Origin: Chaenocephalus aceratus
Lineage: Eukaryota; Chordata; Actinopteri; Perciformes; Channichthyidae
Length of the DNA stretch: 64,000 bases
Direction: 5' to 3'
Assembly (NCBI GenBank): GCA_023974075.1
Contig: CM043801.1
Span: 20,079,819-20,143,818 of the forward strand
Shown here in pieces: positions 49,789 through 61,095 of this stretch. Each line of letters opens with the position of its first letter. Position 1 is the first letter of the stretch. The position numbers and the translations under genes are program-made. Under the pieces are notes generated by a model. That model did no database searches. It saw only the letters and a program-made list of their open reading frames with translations, and had not been told where the DNA came from.

Positions 49789-50695
49789 GTACCTGGCAAC
49801 CGGTGACTCGTACAGGACCATATCATTCAGCTATCGGGTCGGGCATGCAACCGTGGCTGTCATTGTCAGGGAGGTTGCGGGTGCCATCTGGACCGCCCTG
49901 GTTGATGAGACCATGCCGGTACCACAGACGGAGGACTGGAGAGCCATCGCTGCTGGGTTCCAGGAGCGCTGGAACTTTCCAAATTGTGTTGGTGCCATAG
50001 ATGGGAAGCACGTGGTGATCCAGGCTCCGGCAAATTCTGGGTCCCTGTACTTCAACTACAAGTCCACCCACTCCTTGGTACTGCTGGCTGTCGTGGATGC
50101 TGAGTACATCTTCAGGATAGTGGATGTCGGAGGATTTGGAAAGAGCAGCGACAGTGGGAGCCTGAGGAATTCCGCTTTTGGAGAGAGCCTCCGAGATGGC
50201 AGTCTGCAGCTACCACCTGACACCGTCATCCCAGGAGCAGAGCGACTCGGCCTTCTCCCCCATGTGTTTGTTGGAGATGAGGCTTTTCCGCTGCTGGACA
50301 ACCTGCTGCGTCCGTTCCCTGGACGTCACCTCACGCGTGAAAGGAGGCTGTTCAACTACCGCCTCAGCCGGGCCAGGTTGGTGGTTGAATGTGCGTTTGG
50401 CATCCTCTCATCCCAGTGGAGAATGCTCAGGCGTGTCATCACCACCAGCCCCGAGGTAACAGAGTTGTGTGTGAAGGCCACCTGTGTGTTGCACAACTTC
50501 CTCCGCAGGAAGACGATAGGAAGACCATCACGCACACCTATCGCAGAGTCCACGGGTGAAGCTACTCCAACCCTGTGTGATGCACCGAGGATGGGCTCCA
50601 ACAACGCCACACGCAGATCCATCCAACTGCGGGAGACCTTCAGCTCCTATTTCAATGAGGAGGGTGTAGTGTCATGGCAGCATAACGTGGTGTAG
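49789..50695 (+). CDS. Harbinger transposase, exon 2 (DDE domain)
   Basis: It encodes the catalytic DDE_Tnp_4-type domain. Visible motifs are GAIDGKHVVIQAP (first Asp), AEYIFRIVDVGGFGKSSDSG (second acidic block), LPHVFVGDEAFPLLDNLLRP, and RLVVECAFGILSSQWRMLRR carrying the final Glu. It ends TCVLHNFLRRK plus a variable tail and stops at TAG 50693. The two exons total 1,242 bp, 413 residues, normal for HARBI1-like transposases, with no stop or shift. The enzyme would cut and paste the element with its partner protein. The domesticated host gene HARBI1 is less likely because terminal repeats and the second gene flank it here. Confidence 0.93.
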
Positions 50696-51086
50696 GGTCA
50701 CCATTGTCTCCAAACCAAAAACTCTTTTAAGAGCTACCCATATTTTCTTTAAAAAGCAAATATTCCAAATGAGCCATTTTAAAATCAACCATTCCTAATA
50801 AACATGTTTCCTGAATTGATATTATGATATTATGATAGGAATAACAACCTTTTTCCTTCAGTCCTGTTTTTACAGATTTTCACCTGAACAATTACAGAAG
50901 ACAGCACATTATATATCGACATACATGAAGCTTCTGGTATGTTGCAACTGACAAACCACATGAACAAGTCAAGACACAGTATAGCCATAACATACTTTAA
51001 ATAACTTTTATTTATGTAATGTTGTGAGTGAAGTGTGTGATGAGTGTAAAAACATGTCATGTGGATCAGTATCAGTATGTAATTAA

Positions 51087-51493
51087 TTAATTGTCCAGCT
51101 CTGCTGCCTCCAGGACCGCCTTGTGTATGGTCAGTCTGAGCCTCAGCCTATTTCTCCTGCTGATCAGCCTCATGGTGGGCAAGAGACTCCGGAAAAAGAG
51201 CAGGTCTTCCTCCTCCTCCACCACTGGTGGTGGGGGTGGTGGCATATCCAGCATTGGACCTACGGTCAAAAGCAGATTTTCCTCAAAGGGAGACATCTCC
51301 CTTCCCCTTCTCTTTTTCCCCCGGAATCCGACTCTCGCCTGTGCGTGCGTGCGTGCGTGCGTGATTGCCGCAAGACGCCAGGGCTTAGATCCCCCGGAAG
51401 AACCTGCCCCGCTCCTTTTCCCTTCCTTCTCCAATATCCTCTCCTTCCTGTATTTGTCCCTGAGGGACTTCCACCGCTTTTTGCACACTTCCT
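51087..51493 (-). CDS. Harbinger accessory MADF protein, exon 2
   Basis: Spliced from exon 1 at 52047, it continues EEVCKKRWKSLRDKYRKERI, the second half of a MADF/Myb-SANT-like trihelix DNA-binding domain. A basic Ala/His/Arg and Pro/Glu-rich linker follows, then a C-terminal helical end LRLRLTIHKAVLEAAELDN. The stop is TAA at 51087-51089. Partner proteins of this type carry Harbinger transposases to the nucleus and terminal repeats. Total 178 residues with no frame break. Confidence 0.88.
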
Positions 51494-52046
51494 CTAATAA
51501 AATTAAATGAAAGAATACAGTTAATTTCTTGAATTTAAGAAAATGATTCCTCCATTAATGAAAACCAAATCCCTTTATCACTGTCAATTGCATAAAAGGT
51601 TTTACATGTCACACTTTATCAGAAACAGGTTTATTGCCAGGTAGCTTTGCACATACTAGGAATTTGACTTGATGTCATGGTGCATATATAAAAAACAAGA
51701 AATCTAATATAAAACACAAAATGTTTTACACCGTAATAAAATACAGTTAAAGTGCAAAAAGATAAAAATTAAATAAAGCAGTAACTTACATGGAAATAGA
51801 ATGCATTTTTGCATATATATATATAACTAAGAAATGTGAAAGCAGAGTATGACATTGTGTGCATTAATGTAATGCAATATAGTCTATGATGTGGCAGAGG
51901 TAAAGTGTCAGCGGATGATGAACATTTATGTGATTAATGTCTATGATGCTATTTTATGCTAAATATAGTGGCTAATGGCTATGCTTGCTAGCTATGTTAA
52001 CACTACGTAAACTGGATATAAAATCCCCAAACAGGCGAAAACCTAC
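51494..52046. other. Intron of the MADF gene
   Basis: A 553-bp AT-rich intron on the - strand (GTAGGT ... TTTTATTAG); no other feature seen. Confidence 0.8.
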
Positions 52047-52176
52047 CAGTTTCACCCACTGTCTCTGCCACCTCCCTCCATGACTGGTTCCTCCGGTTTG
52101 TATCCCGGTAGGTGAAGAGGGTCTGGTCATATAATACCGGGTGATTCGCTACGGCGATAATCAATTTCTCCTCCAT
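52047..52176 (-). CDS. Harbinger accessory MADF protein, exon 1
   Basis: From ATG 52174-52176 it reads MEEKLIIAVANHPVLYDQTL FTYRDTNRRNQSWREVAETV, the classic first half of a MADF domain. It ends ACTG|GTAGGT in phase 1 and joins exon 2 as ETEEVCKKRW. Confidence 0.88.
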
Positions 52177-52560
52177 CTTTTTTGAAATATAGAAATGAAC
52201 GGCGGGATATCTCTCCCAGCTTAGACGCGGTTTGATTGGCTAGCGCTTGAGCTGTCAGATTTTCAGAAACGGGATTTGATTGGCTGGCGCTGGCTACTCC
52301 GGCGTCAGAAGTTGAACATTGTTCAACCGGCGGAGACGGACCGCTCTGCTACCCACAATTCAGTTCGGCGAAAAAGCGAGGCAACGTGACGTCACCCCAT
52401 TGAAAGTGAATGGGCAGATTGGAGTTTTCGACGCTGTCGACGCTGTAGTGTGGACGGGCCGTCACTGATTGTACGAGGCAGTGCATGCACTGATCTGATG
52501 CTTCTTGACATGAGAGCAGTTTCCCAGCGGAGTGAAGAAAATACATGAACCTCACAGGAG

Positions 52561-53412
52561 TTTGATTGATTGATTGAAAAGTTTATTAACAGCTTGTATA
52601 TTGGGTACAGTACAGTACAGCTTAAAACATACAATTGTTAAGGGGATGCAGACCAGAGAAAGACTTTCGTCTTGTTTACATCAGGGTCCCCTATTTCCAA
52701 TTCATCATATCATTTAAGATATATTTGACATACAGATGGTTTATTTACAATTTACATAGCCTACAGTTGGTTTTTTAGATACAGATTGCTTATTTACAAT
52801 TTTCATTTTAGATTTCGTTCTAATACATCCTAACCGGACATTTAAGACATACCAAGTCTACAGATATACAGTTAGTAACAGAGTCTAAAATGCGAGTATA
52901 TACATATATGGGGGGGGAAGCTGTCCATTGTACGACAGATTGAGATTTGTACCATTACCGGGGCCAGTTTTGCAATGCTCTCCCCCGAAGGTGCTCTTTA
53001 AGAGAGGTTTTGAAGGTAAGTATAGTTTTACTTTCCTTTACAGTTGTGGGAAGAGCGTTCCACCTTGATGTGGCATAATTGCGAAACGTGTATTCCCCCT
53101 TTTTTGTGCCAAATCTGGGTTTCACATGATTTGTGGAGCTCCCTCTGGTGTTATGATCATGGTATTCCTTGACCTTTGGGAAGAATTTTGACATGTACAT
53201 GGGTACCATAGAGCTGTAGTGGATCTTGTAGACCAGGCCCATTGCAAGTAGCTGTACTCTGTCGTCTACTCTAAGCCATCCTAGGTTGTCAAAGTGGGCA
53301 GAGGTGAGGTGGGTTCTAGATGAAAGGTCAAGCAGTAGTCTGACCAGTTTATTTTGCGATGTTTGAAGTTTTATTTTCTCTGAGTCACTCCTCAGTTTAT
53401 ACCGTGTTTTGT
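52561..53412 (-). mobile_element. 5'-truncated non-LTR retrotransposon (LINE)
   Basis: The - strand reads the end of a reverse-transcriptase ORF: KLRSDSEKIKLQTSQNKLVR, RTHLTSAHFDNLGWLRVDDR, then HDHNTRGSSTNHVKPRFGTK and RWNALPTTVKESKTILTFKT. A 3' UTR ends in a (TCAA)n-type tail at 52561-52577. N-TR and RWN-LP motifs are typical of LINE ORF2 C-termini; the exact clade is unresolved. Confidence 0.8.
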
Positions 53413-53499
53413 TTGAATTAATGTATCATTTAGTTAAAAATATGTGATATATCTGAACAACAAAGTGGTCAAAAATCATTGTATTCATTTTTTGGAAAC

Positions 53500-53768
53500 A
53501 TTTTCATGATCCGGGGTGTGTATGGAAATAACGGGGACAGAGCTGCTGTCAGACGATCAGCTGTGCAGCGTCATCACAAACGGACGTCGCTTCACGTGAC
53601 TCTTCGGAGGAAACGACGTCCCATTGCTCTTAAAACTCATTTCCCTGCTTCTCGTGGTTTCCTTGCGTCTCTCCATGCTTCCCTTGTGGGAGGGACTAGT
53701 CACAGGGAAACGACACAAGTGAGGGACGCAAGGAATCCATTTAACCGAAGTGAGAAGGGCCCCTAGGC
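53500..53768. mobile_element. Fragment related to the GGGCCCTTTCTCA element at 61-62 kb
   Basis: The right end read inward is GGGGCCCTTCTCACTTCGGT, followed by TGACTAGTCCCTCCCACAAG. The element at 62.2 kb has GGGCCCTTTCTCATTTCTCT, then ACTTAGTCCCGCCCACAGG. The same order and spacing suggest a diverged relative. The left end was not found. Confidence 0.45.
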
Positions 53769-54180
53769 TGTGGTCTACACTCCTTTCAGACAAGACATAA
53801 CCACGTGAAGACACGTTACGCTCGTGTTGTGTTCAAGGAACCTGTCCTTGGCCAGGAAAAACAGGCACTCGCTTGTTTAATTATTTTGCGGTCTAGATTT
53901 CTTCTTCTTTTTTTAAGTGAGAAGTTGTCCGTCAGTCGGACGGCCCCCCCCCCCATCATTTCAAGGTTATAGTCAATTTGCCATTCTGGCTTTTGTAAAA
54001 AGAATATCTAAGTGATTTCTCCAGAACCAAAAACTGACAGGCATCAGGTCAAAAACATACATTTTAAAGTATTGATATGGTACACATAAATAATCTTGTT
54101 TCATTAACCCAGAATACAGAATATGGCTTCTTACACCAGAAGAAGAAAATTGTTAACTAGACAGAAACTATAGGACCAGC
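53769..54180. other. Intergenic, nothing recognised
   Basis: A 12-C run lies at about 53944-53955; otherwise I see no feature before the prkab2 poly(A) signal. Confidence 0.6.
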
Positions 54181-55823
54181 GTGTCCTTTCTTTATTTGCA
54201 AACAAGTAAAACCTTGTACAGTGAATCATCACACTTGTTCTGCAAAGCATTTCAAAACATTCATGAAACGGTTGTAAAATTCAAGTTTTGGATTAAACGC
54301 CTCGTCCACGGCACTTGTCCACACTCCCTTATCGTATCTGTAAGTCTTAAAACTCTTTGGACAACACTTCATGGCTAGGCTGAACATTCGCATAATGCTT
54401 TTTGAGCATCTAGTTGAACACCAACAGGATTATGAAAGCCCCTTTTATTAGTCTGTAAGGGTAACAACTGTTACGATACTGTACTTTAACTGCAGACAAA
54501 CAGCATGACTTAACAAAAAACACTCAAAACCACCACAATTCAAAATATCTTAAATGGTTATCTATTAAAGAACACAGCAAACTTTGTACAACTTAAAATG
54601 TATGGCAAGTATCCAACCTCCTAGCCCTGTAAATACATCTGAAAGCAGTCAAACTGCTTCTGAATGTGCAGTGGATGTGTGGTATCCTCAAAATGTGCAG
54701 ACATTCGATACATGCAAACCATCAAGTTCAAACAGTTAGGTGTACACGGCTCTGTGTATGACTACACATGTAACAGACATATCCAATACATTCATAAATG
54801 ATGAACTCAATACAGATGCACACACATATAAAGCATTGTGCGTCCATCATATCTAAAGAAAGAAAAAAGCACATTGGGTTGTACAATCCAGATACGCTAC
54901 ATTAAAGTAAAGAGTTGTCTGATGCGTAGTTAAAAGCTTATATCAACACTCCTGCTCACAGGATGGTAAAGTGCTCGCAACATGTCAAGATAAAGGCAAC
55001 AGCAGAACATAACCTTTGACCTCCACTCCGCATCAGGACAGTGGGCCATTGAAACTGACAAGTACTCATCTTTAGCGACCGTTACATTGACAAAACTGGT
55101 CTCGTTTATAGTTTAATTCACGTTGTAATTGCACTGAATAACGGTTGAATGCTGAGAAAGTCAATATAATGTAGCACATGTAACTATAACTGACAAAACA
55201 AGATGTTGTTCACTGCTTCCTCCCCATCCTATTCTTTATTATCATGTAAGAGGATACAGCAGCACGTTATTGCACTTTATGTTGAACTAATCCAAAGTCT
55301 GCTTTAGCATCTAGACACTGACCTATTCTCTACTGCATGCACCTTTCATAAACGCTGTCAAGTCAGTAGTTCAACACTTGAAATCAGTTCAAGGAGGATA
55401 TGATCACACAACACTTTGATTAAACTCCACATCAAATCATTAAAATCACCAGTAAAGAAAGTGATGCTTCACAGATCTCCCTCCTTGTTTAACACGGACA
55501 TGCATATATTCACAATGTGCAGCAAACACTCCACACACACAGTGATTTAGTCAGTCTCTGATCTGTCTGTAGAGTCGCAGCAGGTAAAAGCCAGTGTATG
55601 TTTCCTCCTCTCTCTGAAGCCCTTCACACACACTAACTGTGTTCAGAGCCCTATGTAGACAGAAGTGCAGCCTTTTTTAAACACCAAGCCCCAGCTGCTG
55701 GCCTTCGCTCACCTGTAAACCTGTTTCAGTGCAAGGTTTGGCTAAATGTGATGAAACAGGGAATAAACAGCAGAATACAGACATGCTGCTCTCTAAAAGC
55801 ACTGTGGAGCAATCAAGTTCAGT
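54181..55823 (-). other. prkab2: prkab2 3' UTR
   Basis: About 1.6 kb of AT-rich non-coding sequence follows the stop codon. TTTATT at 54191-54196 is AATAAA on the - strand and is the most distal good poly(A) signal seen. Confidence 0.6.
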
Positions 55824-55901
55824 TTAGATAGGCTTGTAGAGCAGAGAGGTGACGTATTTCTTCTTGTATCTGTGAGTAGCACTCAGCACCATTACTCCGT
55901 C
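55824..55901 (-). CDS. prkab2: prkab2 last coding exon
   Basis: It reads DGVMVLSATHRYKKKYVTSL LYKPI and TAA, the conserved beta-subunit C-terminus that completes the alpha-gamma binding sheet. Confidence 0.95.
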   Translation of the reverse strand, partial: DGVMVLSATHRYKKKYVTSLLYKPI

Positions 55902-58133
55902 CTGCAGACAGAAACACAGAAATACCGGCGGTGAAATAAACATCAGATGCTCCAGTTTGTGGAACTGCCAACTGGTCTATTCAGCATACAAAAATACATT
56001 AAATGGTCATGAAAACAAGTATTTATTCAGCACTTAGCATGATTAGCATATTTAATACAACCATTCTGAACATGTGTGGTTGCTTTAGGAGTATAAAACG
56101 TTTTCAAGGCTCAAATCCTTTGATTCTTTGTCAAAGAAACACAGTTTGACATGAAGGTTTGTTTCCACATTTGCTGGCTAAATATCTGCTAAAACTAAAA
56201 CTAAATAGGTAGAATGTTGGGGAAGTATGAAGGCTTTAATTGATTCAGGTTGAAAAAGAAAATTGAGATAAAATGTCATATCGATGGAGGTTTTTTTAGC
56301 CAATCACAACTTGTTAATCCACACTTAAAAAAAATTAGAATCAAAAATGTATATAATTAAGAATCTGACTTGGAAATGGAAAATGTGTAGTTGATATGGT
56401 GCCAGTAACATCTGGACACATATGAGGAGTAGTTAAGCTGTTTGTGGGGAAACTACCTTAATGGAGAGAGCGTAAAGATGGTTGAGCATGACGTGGTTGG
56501 GTTCCGGCAGCAGGGCGGGGTCACACTGCAGAGAGAGAGAGAACATAAGGGTGAGGGTCCGAACAACAACAAGGTCAATCACATCGAGGTGTAAGCAGAC
56601 TACAGTGGTATAGAAAGATAGGGCACTGACCGATATATTGGTGTCCTTGTTGAGTATGACTTGGAGGAGGTGGGGGGGGAGAATAGGGGGGGCTTTGAAG
56701 TGCTCCTCCGGTCTGAAGACGTACTGCTCCTGGCCGTAAGGACCTGGAGGGGAGCTGGACAGATCTGAAAACAAACAGTTATTATAACTCTGCTGACAGG
56801 GCATCAGAGGCTAGGTTAAACTGTCCATAGTTCATTTTGAACCAGATGTAACTGTAGTGTGAGTACATCGAGGACATAAGCAGACCTGACTCGGAGCTAT
56901 CCAGAGAGTCGACATGCAGCGCGTCAAACACCTCAAAGTCAGACTTCTTCACCTGGATCAGGTTGTTGATGGTGCCCAGCTGACTGGTCACAACCGTCTG
57001 TGAAAGAGAAATGTTTCAAGAAGGTAATGATTAAGAATTTTTGTAATTATTATTATTTTACACTTAAACAACTTTAAAGACCTTTGAGCGATGGTTGTTC
57101 TCAGAAAAACCAAGTCTAACGTTGCCATTTCGTAATCAACAATTTAACAGTACTAATTCTAAAAACAGCTAAATCTAGTGAGAAATACGCTCAAAGCTTG
57201 ACCTTTAGGCCTCCCTCTAAAGCCACTCCCCAAGATCACTTCTCAAAATGATCAATATGAACGCAAACCACAAACATTGCTATTGTTAGATGATATAGCA
57301 TGGGGTAAGGACAATGCACTATGCCTGCGACCCCCTACCACAGATACCAGGTTGATTTCTGGACTTTTGTCAGAGCATTCAATTTATTGGTTTCCATTGT
57401 TATATAAAGATTATTTAAATCAAAACGTTTCGAAAAAACATGATCTACCGTAACTTTAAGGGAACAACTTTTAATGACATGGCAATACAAATGACACTGA
57501 TGTACCTCTGAGGGATCATGAACCCACTGTCCATCTACAAAGAACTTGTACTGGTGCTCTCCTTCAGGCAGGTCCAGGATGGCAACAAAGTCATTATGGC
57601 TTTGGAGCAAAGAAAAAAAGAAAGTGCTTTAGTGCAGATGTGGTCGTTCCTCTGACCTAAGAATGCACTCAAATTTAAAGCAAGCTGCAGACCACAAGAA
57701 AACATGTTTACCTTTTATTGAGCGGTATCTTTGTGCCCCAGTTATTAAAGGAACCGGCTATGTAGACCTCCTTCCCCCCCCCAGCCCAGCGGATGACTGT
57801 GGGTCGAGCCTGAGGACCCGTTTTCACCTGGTCAGTGGGATCGGCTTCTTTCTCTCCTAACGGCTAAAAAACATTGATTGATGTGTCAACTTTAATAAAT
57901 AAAAATGACACAGAAATCTGAAAGGTATTCCTCGAGAGAAATGTTTCTATGTTATCTGTTTTGCACAACAGTACCTTGGTCTCTGGCCCGTGGGTGTTGA
58001 AGATGTTGGGGTCGTCGGTGCTGTCCACCATCTTGCCGATGTGCTCTTGGTCTTTGGGGCTGCCGCTGCTGTCGGAGCGTTGGGACTTGGCTCCATGGCG
58101 ATCTCCAGTCACCCGGTCACTAGTGTTTCCCAT
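55824..58133 (-). CDS. prkab2: AMPK beta-2 regulatory subunit, gene-level entry
   Basis: This is the scaffold subunit of the AMP-activated protein kinase heterotrimer: it binds glycogen through a CBM48 domain and tethers the alpha and gamma subunits. Seven coding exons sum to 798 bp, 265 residues, with all phases consistent; human beta-2 has 272. Visible are the N-terminal MGNTSDR myristoylation signal (Gly2), the carbohydrate-binding module (ARPTVIRW ... GSFNNW ... HNDFVAILDLPEGEHQYKFF), the alpha-binding segment PPILPPHLLQVILNKDTNIS, and the C-terminal gamma-binding strand VMVLSATHRYKKKYVTSLLY. The Ser of GSFNNW (Ser108 in mammalian beta-1) is kept. NNWGTKIPL and YGQE favour beta-2 over beta-1. 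It is convergent with pde4dip. Confidence 0.93.
55902..56456. other. prkab2 intron, nothing recognised
   Basis: AT-rich intron without a classified repeat. Confidence 0.7.
56457..56525 (-). CDS. prkab2: prkab2 exon: CDPALLPEPNHVMLNHLYALSIK
   Basis: 23 codons beginning CDPALLPEPNHVMLNHLYAL, essentially invariant among vertebrate beta subunits. Phase 0 on both sides. Confidence 0.96.
56631..56764 (-). CDS. prkab2: prkab2 exon: PPGPYGQEQYVF ... LLQVILNKDTNIS
   Basis: It reads LSSSPPGPYGQEQYVFRPEE then APPILPPHLLQVILNKDTNI S. Phase 1 in, phase 0 out. Confidence 0.95.
56886..56997 (-). CDS. prkab2: prkab2 exon: TSQLGTINNLIQVKKSDFEVF
   Basis: It reads TVVTSQLGTINNLIQVKKSD FEVFDALHVDSLDSSES, phase 0 in and phase 1 out. 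Confidence 0.95.
56998..57505. other. prkab2 intron, nothing recognised
   Basis: A 508-bp AT-rich intron. Confidence 0.7.
57506..57599 (-). CDS. prkab2: prkab2 exon: CBM48 second half
   Basis: It reads SHNDFVAILDLPEGEHQYKF FVDGQWVHDPSE. The Asn of HND and the Trp of GQW are glycogen-binding positions in mammalian beta subunits. Phase 2 in, phase 0 out. Confidence 0.96.
57712..57863 (-). CDS. prkab2: prkab2 exon: CBM48 first half
   Basis: It reads PLGEKEADPTDQVKTGPQAR PTVIRWAGGGKEVYIAGSFN NWGTKIPLNK. Nine consecutive Gs encode GGG and keep the frame. Phase 0 in, phase 2 out. Confidence 0.95.
57975..58133 (-). CDS. prkab2: prkab2 first coding exon
   Basis: ATG 58131-58133 starts MGNTSDRVTGDRHGAKSQRS, followed by SGSPKDQEHIGKMVDSTDDP. 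The exon extends as 5' UTR to an acceptor (TTTCTTTCCAG) after 58155. Gly2 is the myristoylation site, and the following Ser-rich region holds the auto-phosphorylation sites in mammals. Confidence 0.95.
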
Positions 58134-58398
58134 AATAACTCTATTTATGGTGCTCCTGGAAAGAAAACAGAGACTATTATTTTTTGGAGTACATACCTTC
58201 TTTATTGTTATGTAGCCATTCAGAAGCTAAATGAATCAGTAATGCACATACTGTATAAAAGCTGCTATTGATGTCCTGTTCCTTTATAAGCTCTGTAAAT
58301 GCAATAGGGAGCAACCACAATGTGAACTGGTTATTAGTAAATATTAATAATTCATAAGGCTGAAGAACCATTATATATTTTGTTATGCACTTACTTGC

Positions 58399-59163
58399 TT
58401 AAAGGGCCCATGTCATGCTTTTTCGGTTATTACCCGTCCCCTTGTGTGTTTTTATGCATGTAAACGGTCTGCAGAGTCAAAACCCTCAAAGTACACCCTG
58501 TAGCGAGTAAAACTCTAACACAGAAAAGACCTGTCTATGCTGCCCCAGAACGCCTCGTTGGACATTTCTCATTTTCCATTGTTTGCTTCCTGGGTTCTGT
58601 GACGTGTGAACACCCAAATCAACAACAAATGACCGGATTGGCCCAAATGGACCAATCCGCGGAGCACCTCACAAACCAGAATCCCTTGGCTAACTAACAG
58701 GGAGTCCCCATTGACTTGCATAGAGCTCCCTGAATGCTGGTAGTGGACGAGTTGGGATCGTGGAGAAATGCTCTCCGCAGACCCATTCTCACAGCGTTCT
58801 AAAGCTTTTTCTTACTCAATATCAAGCCACACTTATTGTTTTTACTTCGGCTGTGAGTGTTTCTGTGTGCTCAGGATGAGTTTCGCTTGTTCTCGTTGTA
58901 TCGCCAACCCGGAGAAACCTGTCCGCTCCTCGCAGCAACGAGCCTCGCAACGTCCCGACCAATCAGACCACACTGGACTCAAAGGGAGGGGGGGCAGGAG
59001 CTCCAACAAGCCGTTTAGGACAGAGTTAATACATGTAACTATACAGAGATGCTGTATGAGAAACCAATGTGGGTTTGGAAAATTGCACAATTTAAATATA
59101 TTCTAGTAGACCTCAATAATGAAAATATGATCAGTAGAAATGGCCATGACATGGGACCTTTAA
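58399..59163. mobile_element. TTAA-flanked MITE in the first prkab2 intron
   Basis: Termini TTAAAGGGCCCATGTCATG and CATGACATGGGACCTTTAA are inverted with one mismatch over 19 bp including the TTAA target. The 765-bp element has no transposase frame; the TTAA duplication suggests the piggyBac group. Confidence 0.85.
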
Positions 59164-59321
59164 TGTTAGACCAAAGCCATCACTGAAATGTGCTTCACCT
59201 TTAGCAGCTTTCACATTAAAATAATGCTAATGTGTTAAAGTATCAGTTATATATTGGTCTCTCTGAAAGGGATTCTGTCGAACAAGTACCTTTTATTTAC
59301 TTTAAATTATGACGCTAATAC

Positions 59322-59480
59322 AGGGGTGTCCAAACTACAGCCTGGCTGCCAACCGTAGCCCTTGGTCCATTTTCAATTGGCCCTCGTCCATTTTTAACTG
59401 GCCCTCAGTTTATTCTAAAAGTATAATGGAATAAGGCCCACACCTGTAACTTGCGCTTGACTTATGTTCTTCTTAAATAT
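59322..59480. repeat. hAT-like remnant
   Basis: CAGGGGTGTCCAAACTACAG followed by GGCCC-rich sequence resembles the terminal part of a hAT family common in vertebrates. No right terminus was found. Confidence 0.4.
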
Positions 59481-60119
59481 ATGTACAAATATATGACAAA
59501 ATATTAATGCGTTAGAAAGCCCAATTTTTTTTTAGAAATGTAGTCAATTCAAGTTGATAACATTATCTAACACATGTCTAAGTACATTTGTACTTTTACT
59601 TAGGAAATATTTTTGAATGCATGAATTGTAACATAGTACTTGTACACCGTGGTATGCTTTTCCAGTACTTCTCACATGATGCTAAAGGGCTTTCCAGAAA
59701 GGCTAAAAGGCTTATTGAAAAGTTGGACAGCTTCATGCATAAGCGTGTGACTGGCACTGTCAGTGAACCTAAACCTGCCACAACACATCAGACTGCATCC
59801 AGTCAGATATAACAGCACCGCCCACTAGCTACTTAGCAAGCAACAAGTTATAACTTCCTAAATGTTCATATACGAGTTGGCCATGAATCAGAGCAGTAAG
59901 CCCCCATAGCATGCTAGCTGTAACCTAGCTGGTTCAGCTGTGCCCACCTCTGGTCACTTCAGCAGGAGAATATTTGTAGCTTACAGTTAGCTAGCGGCTA
60001 GCTGTCACTTTATAACAATTAGCTTACATCGCCGTATGTCTTACTTATAACGTCAGTGTCGATTATGACAAGGCGACGAAAACTTTACCATGTAGTTACG
60101 ATTGAGCGAATACACTTAC

Positions 60120-60200
60120 CAGTACCAGCTGATGTTTATTTTTAGTCTGTTTCCAGCGTAGGGGCAACCTCTTCACAACGATTGCAGCTCGGTGGAGCAC
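60120..60200 (-). other. prkab2: prkab2 non-coding first exon and promoter area
   Basis: On the - strand GGTACTGG|GTAAGTG at 60118-60120 is a strong donor. It lies in the first CpG-containing, unique sequence upstream of the 5' UTR acceptor at 58155. The transcription start and the upstream limit of about 60200-60240 are guesses. Confidence 0.5.
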
Positions 60201-60782
60201 CAGCAACTACAGTGTGCGGCAAGGGACAAATGCATGCTGCGTTCATGTACATAAGAATACTCGGAAAAATGAATTCCCCACTAGCAACATAGTAATTAGA
60301 GTACTTCAGGTCGATAGACTGCTCCTGCTACTAGTGATGGCGAGATAAAGCCTCATGAAGCTTTCCAGCCAATTGGTTCGCAAAAGGGTTCATCTCATGA
60401 GGCTTCGATCATCATGGGCTTCATTTGAACACAAACCCCCCCTGTTGGTCAAAGTGTGTAAAACAGGCGGATTTCTCATCTCAACGGTGTGCTCTATCTC
60501 CTACCGAGTTCCCAATGAGTAAAGCCTTAGAATAACTCTAAACAACCAACATAAAATCATATTTTCACGTTAACAATATTGTATTTATTCCAGTTTAATA
60601 ATTGTGATTGAAAAGCCTAAGGAGGCTGGTAAATATTGCAAAGAGGGATTTGTATTCATTAATAATATTCGTAAACGTAACCATGTTGTAGCCTGAGAAA
60701 GGCTAAACCATATCAAAGAATACATTTATTAACTACATTATCTCATTTAGCTGTAGCTTTTATAAACAAACAAAAATACTTA

Positions 60783-60852
60783 TTGACCAGTCGTTGAACC
60801 AGGGACCTTGCGGTTGTAAGTCAACTGCTTTCCAGCTGAGTGAACTGTCACC
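60783..60852 (-). repeat. tRNA-like pseudogene or SINE head
   Basis: The - strand has an A-box-like TCACTCAGCTGGAAAGCA and a B-box-like GGTTCAACGAC separated by about 30 bp, with an anticodon-arm-like segment between. The acceptor stem pairs poorly, so a tRNA-derived repeat is likelier than a functional tRNA. Confidence 0.4.
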
Positions 60853-61095
60853 GGAGCCTCGACGCTGCAGGGAAACGGTATCCCGAACGTCCCGATGGCC
60901 AGTCCGCCCCTGCATCCATGGGTAATATGAGCGTTGTGGTTCAAGGTTCAACCGATCTAAAGCACTTTCGGAAGCAGTCACGTGAGGGGCAGCGAGGCTT
61001 CGTTTGTCATCGGTGTCGTCACTGGCCCATAACCATCCTCTCAGTCTGACAGGAGAGGACTCTCCTCCACCTTGTTATGGTAGAAACAACTCCTT

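Larger units (their letters stand above)
48945..52465. mobile_element. PIF/Harbinger transposon with both genes
   Basis: A 3.5-kb element is bounded by inverted repeats whose perfect core is CGTCCACACTACAGC (48954-48968; reverse complement at 52442-52456). GTG lies at the same distance outside the core on both ends. It contains a DDE transposase gene (+) and a MADF-type DNA-binding protein gene (-), convergent, the usual two-gene PIF/Harbinger design. Both genes have one intron and uninterrupted frames. I could not settle the 3-bp target duplication. Confidence 0.88.

Noticed and set aside
49829..50695. Host HARBI1 gene
   Set aside because: Terminal inverted repeats and an adjacent MADF partner gene show that this is the transposon's own transposase, not the domesticated host copy.
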